DNA from: Desulfovibrio sp. TomC
Lineage (GTDB): Bacteria; Desulfobacterota; Desulfovibrionia; Desulfovibrionales; Desulfovibrionaceae
Length of the DNA: 64,000 bases
Direction: 5' to 3'
NCBI RefSeq assembly: GCF_000801335.2
Contig: NZ_JSEH01000006.1
Span: forward strand, 124,001-188,000
In this document: piece by piece, positions 35,065 through 41,661 of the stretch
Position numbering within the stretch: the stretch's first letter is position 1
Layout of the letters: each line of letters begins with the position of its first letter
The notes under the pieces: model-generated
What the model saw: only the letters and a program-made list of their open reading frames with translations
Database searches by the model: none
What the model was told of the DNA's origin: nothing
Made by a program: the position numbers and the translations under genes

Positions 35065-36102
35065 ATGACCGTACAATGGCCTGCGGAATTCGAGAAACAG
35101 ACGGCGGTGTGGTTGGCTTGGCCGGGCAATGCCTCGGACTGGCCGGGCCGGTTTGCGCCGATTGCCTGGGTCTATGGCGAGATGGTGCGCAAGCTGACCG
35201 GGGCTGGCGAACGGGTGCGGCTGCTGGTGCGCGACGGGAAGCAGGAAGCGGCCGCCAAGCGGGTGCTGGCGTCCGTGGGGGCGGATACGGCGTTGGTGGA
35301 GTGGTTCACGGCTCCCATGGACCGGGGCTGGACCCGGGATTTCATGCCGTTTTTCGTGCGCCGGGCCGGGCAGATTGTGGCCGTCGATTTCGGGTTCACG
35401 GGCTGGGCCAAGTATCCGGACCATTTGCTCGATGACGCGGTCGGGCCGGCGGTGTGCCGGGAGCTGGGCCTTCCGGTCGTGCCGGCGATGCATGACGGCC
35501 GGCGGGTGGTCTTGGAGGGCGGCGGCATGGACGGCAACGGCCGGGGCGACGTGCTGACCACCGAGGAATGCCTGCTTGATCCCCTGGTCCAGGTGCGCAA
35601 TCCCGGCTTTGGCCGGGCTGAGTACGAAGCGGTGTTCCGGGACTATCTGGGGACGCAGAACGTCATTTGGTTGGGCAAGGGCATTGCCGGCGACGACACT
35701 CATGGCCATGTGGACGATCTGTGCCGGTTCGTCGACCCGCAGACGGTGGTGTTGTGCCGGGAAGACGATCCGGCCGACGCCAATTATGCGCTGTTGGCCG
35801 AGAACCGGGAACGGTTGGAAGGCGTGCGGTTGGCCGATGGCGGCAGTTTGCAGGTGATCGACCTGCCCATGCCCCGGGCGCTGGTCTTTCGGGGCCAGCG
35901 GCTGCCGGCCAGTTACGCCAATTTTCTCATTGCCGACCGGGCGGTGCTGGTCCCGACCTTCAACGACGCCCGGGACCGGCTGGCCCTGGGCATTTTGGCC
36001 GAAGCCTTTCCGGGCCGCGAGGTGGTGGGCATTTCAGCCGTGGATCTGGTCTGGGGCCTGGGCACCATCCACTGTCTGAGCCACGAAGAACCGGCCGCCT
36101 GA
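35065..36102 (+). CDS. aguA: Agmatine deiminase
   Basis: Converts agmatine to N-carbamoylputrescine and ammonia, the step before AguB in putrescine synthesis. 345 residues, pentein fold. Active-site segments are visible: DRGWTRDFMPFF, LEGGGMDGNGRGDVL, GDDTHGHVDDLCRF and the catalytic Cys337 in GTIHCLSHEEP. AGGAG precedes ATG 35065. The gene stands alone downstream of the long hairpin. Confidence 0.95.
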   Translation: MTVQWPAEFEKQTAVWLAWPGNASDWPGRFAPIAWVYGEMVRKLTGAGERVRLLVRDGKQEAAAKRVLASVGADTALVEWFTAPMDRGWTRDFMPFFVRRAGQIVAVDFGFTGWAKYPDHLLDDAVGPAVCRELGLPVVPAMHDGRRVVLEGGGMDGNGRGDVLTTEECLLDPLVQVRNPGFGRAEYEAVFRDYLGTQNVIWLGKGIAGDDTHGHVDDLCRFVDPQTVVLCREDDPADANYALLAENRERLEGVRLADGGSLQVIDLPMPRALVFRGQRLPASYANFLIADRAVLVPTFNDARDRLALGILAEAFPGREVVGISAVDLVWGLGTIHCLSHEEPAA

Positions 36103-36137
36103 CCCGCCAGCGTCTCTTGAAAAACGTCCCGTTACAG

Positions 36138-36164
36138 GGGGCCGGGGGCCTCTCCCCCGGCCCC
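36138..36164 (+). terminator. Strong GC hairpin after aguA
   Basis: A perfect 11-bp GC stem (36138-36148 with 36154-36164) with a CCTCT loop lies 36 bp after the aguA stop. Only a weak T-rich stretch follows, so it may need Rho or act as a 3'-end stabiliser. Confidence 0.5.
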
Positions 36165-36244
36165 ATCCCGTTATTTCCTGCACAACTTCCGCTCACCTGC
36201 TTGGCAGCGTACCCGGGCAAACCAACCGTCCCCCAAGTGGGTTT

Positions 36245-36276
36245 CCAAAGGGCACTGCCCTTTGGCCGCCGGAGGC
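36245..36276 (+). repeat. Dispersed hairpin repeat of the GGCCGCCGGAGGC family, copy b
   Basis: CCAAAGGGC-ACT-GCCCTTTGG palindrome followed directly by CCGCCGGAGGC. It lies 15 bp from the 3' end of the convergent cysQ gene. Confidence 0.7.
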
Positions 36277-36291
36277 ACTCTTTCTCTTCTC

Positions 36292-37080
36292 CTAGAAAAA
36301 CAGCCTCCTATCGACCACGTCCAGGCTGTGGGCGAGAAATGGTCCGTTGAGGAGTTGGGGTTTGTTGTAGAGGAAGGGCGACCCGTCCAGGGCGGTCATG
36401 GTCCCGCCGGCTCCGAGCACGATGGCGTGGCCGGCGGCGGTGTCCCATTCCGAAGTGGGTCCCAGGCGCGGATAGAGGTGGCAGGCCCCTTCGGCCAGGG
36501 CGCAGAATTTCAGCGCGCTGCCCCGGCTGATGCAGCGCAGGCCGGGGAAGCGTTCCAGGTAGGCGGCCAGTCCAGGCGAGGGATGGGAGCGGCTGGCCAC
36601 GGCGATAAGCGGCTCGTCCGGGGCCGGACGGCGCACCCGGATGGCCTCGGACGGGCCGTCGGCCACGCGACGGGTGCTCGGGATGTCCGGGCCGCCGGCG
36701 TAGAGCGTGTCGGCCACCGGGGCGTGGATGACGCCGAAGACCGGCCGGCCGTGTTCGACCAGGGCGATATTGACGCAGAATTCACCGTTTTTGTGGAGAA
36801 ATTCCTTGGTTCCGTCCAGGGGATCGACCACGAAGCACCGGGAATACCGCTGACGGACGGCGTAGGGGGCATTGGCGGTTTCCTCGCCCACCACCGGGAT
36901 GTCGGGGAAGAGCTGGGCCAGCCCGGCCAGGATGATCTCGTTTGACCGGGTGTCGGCGGTGGTCAGCGGGGTCTGGTCATCTTTCATTTCCACGGCAACG
37001 CTGCCGTGGTAGAGTTCCAGGACCGCGTGTCCGGCCAGACGGGCCAGCCCCATGAGAGCGGTGCGGTCAAGTTCGCGCAT
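36292..37080 (-). CDS. cysQ: 3'(2'),5'-bisphosphate nucleotidase
   Basis: Inositol-monophosphatase superfamily, 262 residues. CysQ removes the 3'-phosphate of PAP (and PAPS), a by-product of sulfation and of acyl-carrier-protein maturation. Metal-site motifs are present: Asp in TPLTTADTRSN, GEE in PVVGEETA, DPLDGTKEF and the C-terminal EWDTAAGHAIVLGAGG. AAGGAAG sits before ATG 37080. It is divergent from a response-regulator gene. Confidence 0.9.
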   Translation of the reverse strand: MRELDRTALMGLARLAGHAVLELYHGSVAVEMKDDQTPLTTADTRSNEIILAGLAQLFPDIPVVGEETANAPYAVRQRYSRCFVVDPLDGTKEFLHKNGEFCVNIALVEHGRPVFGVIHAPVADTLYAGGPDIPSTRRVADGPSEAIRVRRPAPDEPLIAVASRSHPSPGLAAYLERFPGLRCISRGSALKFCALAEGACHLYPRLGPTSEWDTAAGHAIVLGAGGTMTALDGSPFLYNKPQLLNGPFLAHSLDVVDRRLFF

Positions 37081-37141
37081 GTGTTTCTTCCTTTACGGGC
37101 AAGTATCGGTGGGGCTTCGGATTTTGTCAAAATGCCGGCGG

Positions 37142-37170
37142 TTGCTTTTCCCCTGGCGCGCAGCTATGAA
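37142..37170 (+). promoter_or_regulatory. Possible sigma-70 promoter of the receiver pair
   Basis: TTGCTT (37142-37147) and TATGAA (37165-37170) are separated by 17 bp, 37 bp before the GTG start of the first receiver gene. Confidence 0.45.
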
Positions 37171-37206
37171 ATGGGCACTTTTCCACGTCCAATCGGAGGA
37201 ATACTT

Positions 37207-37596
37207 GTGAGCGAGTCCGTGCGGGTACTGCTGGTGGATGACGAAGAAAGCTATGTGGAAACGCTGCGCAAGCGTCTGATGCGTCGGGGGCTGGAGGTCG
37301 GCATGGCCCATAGTGGCGAACAGGCCTTGGAATCGTTGGCAGCCAACCCTGTGGACGTGGTGCTGCTGGACGTCAAAATGCCCGGCATGGACGGCATGGA
37401 GACGCTTTCGCGCATCAAACAGGCCCATCCCCGGACCGAGGTCATCATGCTCACCGGCCATGCCAACGTGGATGTGGCCATTCGCGGCATGGAGCAGGGG
37501 GCCTTTGACTATCTCATGAAGCCGGCGGAAATGGACGACCTGTACTACAAAATCCAGGACGCCCATAAAAAGATCCTGTTGGCCGGGAAAAGTTAG
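37207..37596 (+). CDS. Single-domain response regulator (first of a tandem pair)
   Basis: CheY/NtrC-type receiver of 129 residues with phospho-acceptor Asp55 (LLDVKMPGMDG), acidic pocket DDEE (11-14), Thr in MLTGHA and Lys in LMKPAEMDD. No output domain. GTG 37207 has GGAGG seven bases upstream. It is followed after 22 bp by a second receiver gene; no histidine kinase is adjacent, so the partner kinase is elsewhere. Confidence 0.88.
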   Translation: MSESVRVLLVDDEESYVETLRKRLMRRGLEVGMAHSGEQALESLAANPVDVVLLDVKMPGMDGMETLSRIKQAHPRTEVIMLTGHANVDVAIRGMEQGAFDYLMKPAEMDDLYYKIQDAHKKILLAGKS

Positions 37597-37618
37597 CGCG
37601 GCCCAGGGGAGGGCGGAG

Positions 37619-38260
37619 ATGGAGGACACGGTCCGCAAATCACGTTCGGTGCTCATTGTCGAGGACGATACCCTTTCGGCCCGGGTGGCGGAGAAGATAC
37701 TCGGACGTCTGGGCTATACCGTGCTCGATGTCATCGAGACCGGCGAGGCAGCCGTGGATGCGGCCAGGAGCCTCGGTCCCGACGTGGTGCTCATGGACAT
37801 CAATCTGGCCGGTCCCATGGACGGCGTGACCGCAGCCAAGGGCATTATCGACAGTCTGGGCGTGCCGGTCATTTTTTTAACCGCCACCGTGGACCATGAC
37901 ATCATGGACCGGGTGGCCGGCACCGGCGCGGCCGGCTACATCCAAAAGCCCGTCAAACTGCTTGATCTCAAAGCCAATCTGGAAATGGCCATCACCCGCC
38001 GCAGTCGGCAGCAGCCCTGCGCCACGGACGCGGCCGTGAACTTGTACAAAGCCATTTTGGCCGCTGTGCTGACCGCCTGCGACCGGCCCTTGGCAGTGGC
38101 CGATCCCCACGGCCGCATTCTTTTGGCCCATCCCGACGAGCATCTGGCCGGCATGCCCTTTGCCGAGGCCTTTCCGGCCGAGCCGCCCCTGCCCGGGCCG
38201 GCCGATGTCCCGCTGGCCACTGGCGGCGCGTCGCTGGGCTGGCTGCGCCTGCTTTCCTGA
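37619..38260 (+). CDS. Response regulator with atypical C-terminal domain
   Basis: 213 residues. A receiver with Asp60 (LMDINLAGPMDG), Thr in FLTATVD and Lys in IQKPVKLLDL occupies the first 130. The remaining 80 residues (from about NLYKAILAAVLTACDRPLAVADPHGRIL) resemble a degenerate PAS-like sensor rather than a DNA-binding domain. It is the second gene of the tandem receiver pair and probably works with it by protein contact. Confidence 0.82.
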   Translation: MEDTVRKSRSVLIVEDDTLSARVAEKILGRLGYTVLDVIETGEAAVDAARSLGPDVVLMDINLAGPMDGVTAAKGIIDSLGVPVIFLTATVDHDIMDRVAGTGAAGYIQKPVKLLDLKANLEMAITRRSRQQPCATDAAVNLYKAILAAVLTACDRPLAVADPHGRILLAHPDEHLAGMPFAEAFPAEPPLPGPADVPLATGGASLGWLRLLS

Positions 38261-38342
38261 GCCTTCCCGACGTCTTCCCACACCCCCTGGCCACCAGCCG
38301 GGCAACGCCCGCAGTCACAGCAAACTCCCCCAGGAGGGGATT

Positions 38343-38376
38343 CCAAAGGGACTCAGTCCCTTTGGCCGCCGGAGGC
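38343..38376 (+). repeat. Dispersed hairpin repeat of the GGCCGCCGGAGGC family, copy c
   Basis: CCAAAGGGACTCAGTCCCTTTGG palindrome, with ACT/AGT arms not seen in copy b but still pairing, followed by CCGCCGGAGGC. It ends 8 bp from the 3' end of the convergent gene at 38385. Confidence 0.7.
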
Positions 38377-38384
38377 TCCCCCCC

Positions 38385-39275
38385 TCAAAACGCCTCGGCC
38401 ACGGCCATGCCGGTTGCCGGGGGCGGCTGGCGCACGGGCCGGTCGGCCAGCCGGGCGGTGTGGGCGGCGTGGCGTTCGATATTGGCGGCGTAGTAGACGG
38501 CCACCTGCAAGGCGTGGCCGGTCCGGGTCACGGTGACCAGGCCTTTGTCCCTGGCCCAGGCCGAACCGTCCCGGCCCATGGGCGAGGGCGGGCCGAAGCG
38601 GTCGCTTAGGTGTTTGGCGAGGGTGGCGCCGTAGCCTTCGGCATTGTCGGAAAAGCGCAGATTGAGGGTTAAAAGGCCGCCGCCGACTTCGGAGAACACG
38701 GCAGCGCCGGAAATGGGGGCGGCTCCCTTGCCGGTGTCCTTGCCGGCGGGCTTCTCCTGGGTGCGGGTAAAGGCATAGGTGGCCAGCTGTCCGGGCAGAG
38801 CCTGGGCGGCGGCGCAGCAATCCCGGCCGAGATCGCGGATGTAGGCGGCCACGGCTTCCTTGTCGCCGGCCGGAGCGGTCAGGGGATAGGCGAAGTTGCA
38901 GGACTGGCCCTGGCCGCGGGTCACGCGAAAGCGTTTGTTGGCCAGCTTGTCGGCCAGGGACTGGGGTGTTTCCCGGTCGCTCAGATCGTAGAAGGAAAAA
39001 CCCGTTTGGGCGTCGGCGTCGGCGGAAAATCGGGCCTGACGGCTGACCGGCGCGCGCAGGGCGTAGCCGGGTGTGTGGCCGGGCGGCGTCTCCCGGGCCA
39101 GGACGGCCCTGGCGGCCTCGGAAAGCCGGGGAGGGCGCTTTTGCAGTTGTTCGTAGCAAAAGGCTCCGGCAGTCAGGACAAAGGCCAGGACGGTAATCCC
39201 CGAAGCGAGCAGGTATTTAAGCAATCCCAGCCGGTCCAGGGTCTCAATGACGGACACTCGTTTGCGGCATGCCAT
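38385..39275 (-). CDS. Membrane-anchored hypothetical protein
   Basis: 296 residues with one N-terminal membrane segment (about 20-42) and a large extracytoplasmic part, starting at ATG 39275 after GGGAGG. I recognise no family. Visible features are two adjacent cysteines (RDCCAAAQ) plus a single earlier Cys (SCNF), and a lysine/proline-rich middle. A divergent gene would be expected upstream, but the next gene is a ferredoxin on the same strand 89 bp away. Confidence 0.6.
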   Translation of the reverse strand: MACRKRVSVIETLDRLGLLKYLLASGITVLAFVLTAGAFCYEQLQKRPPRLSEAARAVLARETPPGHTPGYALRAPVSRQARFSADADAQTGFSFYDLSDRETPQSLADKLANKRFRVTRGQGQSCNFAYPLTAPAGDKEAVAAYIRDLGRDCCAAAQALPGQLATYAFTRTQEKPAGKDTGKGAAPISGAAVFSEVGGGLLTLNLRFSDNAEGYGATLAKHLSDRFGPPSPMGRDGSAWARDKGLVTVTRTGHALQVAVYYAANIERHAAHTARLADRPVRQPPPATGMAVAEAF

Positions 39276-39364
39276 GACGGCCTCCCAGGCGACGCACGGA
39301 AAAACCGCCGCCAGCATCCTATCGGACGGCGGCGGCCGGGCATTAGGGCGGGCCTGGAAGGGGG

Positions 39365-39562
39365 TTATTCGCTTTCGATGCAGTCGTGGGGACAAAAGGC
39401 CATGGCCCGCTCCACGTCTTCCACAGGCGCTTCCGTGAGCAGAAGCACGGGCTTTTCGCTGACCTCGTCCATGGCAAACAATTCCGGGGCCATGGCGGCG
39501 CACGCGCCGCAGCCGTTGCAGCATACCGGATTGACAGAGTAGCCGGTCAGGATCGTCTCCAT
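39365..39562 (-). CDS. Small ferredoxin with one iron-sulfur cluster
   Basis: 65 residues, similar in size to Desulfovibrio ferredoxin I. Probable [4Fe-4S] ligands are Cys15, Cys18, Cys21 (CNGCGAC) and Cys57 (AFCPHD). The Cys present four residues after the third ligand in D. gigas ferredoxin is Ala here, and there are extra cysteines at 14 and 61. It would carry electrons for cytosolic oxidoreductases. AGGAAGG precedes ATG 39562. Confidence 0.85.
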   Translation of the reverse strand: METILTGYSVNPVCCNGCGACAAMAPELFAMDEVSEKPVLLLTEAPVEDVERAMAFCPHDCIESE

Positions 39563-39652
39563 GCGCCTTCCTCGGTTTTGGTGGCGGGTAGAACCTTTTC
39601 CATCTATGCTTCCCAATCATGTTGTCAACAAATCGACCGGACGAAAGACGCC

Positions 39653-40096
39653 ATGCATTGCAATAAATGCGGCAGCGACAATCCCGACGACCGACGGGTC
39701 TGCGCCCTGTGCGGCCACAAGCTCCAGTCCGGCCGGGGCGGGGGCGAGGATGGCGACGGCGACGGCGTCGAGGCCCCGATCTCCGGGACCGGCTCGCCGG
39801 GGCAGTTGCCCCGGCCGACCGATCAGGCTGACGGGAGCCGGCCGGGTACGCCGGACTCCCGCACGGGCCATCCGGAAGTCGCCTCCGGGTCCGAAACCCA
39901 GCGGCAAAACTCCCGGCTCCTGGATTTCCAGGGCTGGACCAGTCCGTTGCGCGGCCTTGGCCCGTACGTCGAGGCCTGTCTGTATGCCGGCGTTCTGGCC
40001 GTGGCCGTGACCGCCTGCCTGCTGACCGGGGTCCTGTGGCCGCTCTATCCGCTGCTGGCCCTTCTGGCCGCGGCGGCCTGGCTGCGCCGGTTATAG
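39653..40096 (+). CDS. Zinc-ribbon membrane protein
   Basis: 147 residues. Four N-terminal cysteines (3, 6, 17, 20; CNKC and CALC) make a zinc-ribbon like those of uncharacterised membrane proteins. A long acidic, Gly/Pro-rich linker (about 25-100) leads to two close hydrophobic segments at the C-terminus (about 108-145). Function unknown. ATG 39653 lacks a strong ribosome-binding site, so the start could be wrong by a few codons. Confidence 0.65.
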   Translation: MHCNKCGSDNPDDRRVCALCGHKLQSGRGGGEDGDGDGVEAPISGTGSPGQLPRPTDQADGSRPGTPDSRTGHPEVASGSETQRQNSRLLDFQGWTSPLRGLGPYVEACLYAGVLAVAVTACLLTGVLWPLYPLLALLAAAAWLRRL

Positions 40097-40136
40097 CCCG
40101 CCGTTCGCCGGCACCCTGACGCCCCGGAGAAGGGTC

Positions 40137-40166
40137 TTGCCATATTTTCTACGAATGATGTAGTGT
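40137..40166 (+). promoter_or_regulatory. Possible sigma-70 promoter of the metalloprotease
   Basis: TTGCCA (40137-40142) and TAGTGT (40161-40166) with an 18-bp spacer lie in the only AT-rich stretch upstream of the metalloprotease gene. Confidence 0.35.
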
Positions 40167-40200
40167 TTGCTTGACCTCACAGCCCCCCTTGGAGAGCGCC

Positions 40201-41559
40201 ATGGATCTGATTCGCGCCGGCATCCTGCTTGTGGCAGTCCTTTTCCTCTTCCCGGCCGCCCCGGTCCGGGCCGGGGCGACTCCAGGCATCTTCACGGCCG
40301 CGCCAGCAGCCTCCGAGACCCAGTCCAAGGCCGTCCCGGCCCCGGGAAAAACCCTGCCGGCGCTGCGAAGCCGCACCGTGCTTGTCGATCAGGCCGCTCT
40401 GTTCCCGGCGGCAGCCGACGGCCGCAAGGCCGCCGTGCCCGATGCCGCGCTGACGCTCAATCTGTTTGACGACGTGACCATCGCCATGACGCCCCGGGAG
40501 TCCGAGCGGGCAGGCACGGCCGGGACCACGGTGCTCGTTGGCGACAACGACGCAGCCAGCGGCGGCCAGACGCGCTTTGCCAATACGGCCGGCACGCTGT
40601 ACGGCATCGTGCGCACCAGCGGGAATCTGCTCTACGAAATCACGCCGACCGGGAGCGGGGAGGGAACCTACGTCATCCGGGAGATCGACCAGGGAAGCTA
40701 TCCTGACGAAGAGGAAAAGCTGCCGCCCGATGCCGGCCCGGCCGCGTCCGATGCCGCAGGCGCTTCGGGCGGCGCTGCGGTTGCCGGCGACGACGGCTCG
40801 ATCATCGACGTCATGGTGCTCTACACGCCCTCGGCCCGGGCCGCGGCCGGCGGCGAGGCGGCCATGCAGGCGCGCATTGCCCTGGCCTTCAGTGAAACCA
40901 ACCAGGGGTATGCCCAAAGCGGCGTCATCCAACGCTTCCGGCTGGTCCATGCCCAGGAAGTGGCCTACGTGGAGGATACCGGGAGTTCCGGCTTCGACAT
41001 CGCCCTGGGCAACCTCCAGAATCCATCCGACGGCGTCATCGACAACATCCACGCCCTGCGCAACCAGTATGGAGCCGACATCGTGTCGCTGCTCATCAAC
41101 AACGGATGGTACTGCGGCCTGGGCTATCTCATGACCTCGACGAGTTCGAACTTTGCAGCCAACGCCTTCAACGTCGTGGATTATTCCTGCGCCACCGGCT
41201 ATTATTCCTTTGCCCACGAATGCGGCCACAACCAGGGAGCGCACCACGACCGGGCCAATGCCGGCGGCTCGATCCTGTACAGCTACGCCTACGGTTTCCA
41301 GCAGACCGCCGCCTCGCCGGCTTTTCGCACCATCATGGCCTATAACTGCAGTCCGTCCTGCACCCGGGTCAATTACTGGTCCAACCCGGAAGTCAGCTAC
41401 AAGGGCTACCCCACCGGCGTGCTGTATACTGCGGGCAATGCGGCGGATAATCGCCGGACACTCAACAATACCCGCACCATCGCGGCCAACTGGCGGCAGG
41501 CGATCAGGCAGGCCGTAGGGGTTGTGCCCCCGACCAGCCTGCTGCTTCAGGGCCAGTAG
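40201..41559 (+). CDS. Secreted metzincin-type zinc metalloprotease
   Basis: 452 residues. Signal peptide at about 1-24, a pro-region rich in Ala, Pro and Gly to about 190, then a catalytic domain. The metzincin zinc site reads HECGHNQGAHHD: His339, His343 and His349 as ligands, Glu340 as catalytic base. A Met-turn (IMAYNC) follows about 40 residues later, as in reprolysin-like and similar metzincins. It would be exported and degrade proteins outside the cell or in the periplasm. GGAGAG precedes ATG 40201. Confidence 0.85.
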   Translation: MDLIRAGILLVAVLFLFPAAPVRAGATPGIFTAAPAASETQSKAVPAPGKTLPALRSRTVLVDQAALFPAAADGRKAAVPDAALTLNLFDDVTIAMTPRESERAGTAGTTVLVGDNDAASGGQTRFANTAGTLYGIVRTSGNLLYEITPTGSGEGTYVIREIDQGSYPDEEEKLPPDAGPAASDAAGASGGAAVAGDDGSIIDVMVLYTPSARAAAGGEAAMQARIALAFSETNQGYAQSGVIQRFRLVHAQEVAYVEDTGSSGFDIALGNLQNPSDGVIDNIHALRNQYGADIVSLLINNGWYCGLGYLMTSTSSNFAANAFNVVDYSCATGYYSFAHECGHNQGAHHDRANAGGSILYSYAYGFQQTAASPAFRTIMAYNCSPSCTRVNYWSNPEVSYKGYPTGVLYTAGNAADNRRTLNNTRTIAANWRQAIRQAVGVVPPTSLLLQGQ

Positions 41560-41582
41560 CCGTCCACGGCCCAGGCCGCAAA

Positions 41583-41623
41583 ATACGGGCGCGCAACCGC
41601 AACAAGCGGTTGCGCGCCCGTAT
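41583..41623. terminator. Perfect 18-bp hairpin between convergent genes
   Basis: 41583-41600 pairs perfectly with 41606-41623 around AACAA, between the metalloprotease stop and the glycogen-phosphorylase stop. There is no U-run on either strand, so it is a strong structural stop but not a classic intrinsic terminator. Confidence 0.6.
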
Positions 41624-41661
41624 GGCGTTTGGGGCAGCAGCCAGTCGGCCGGACCCGCCGG

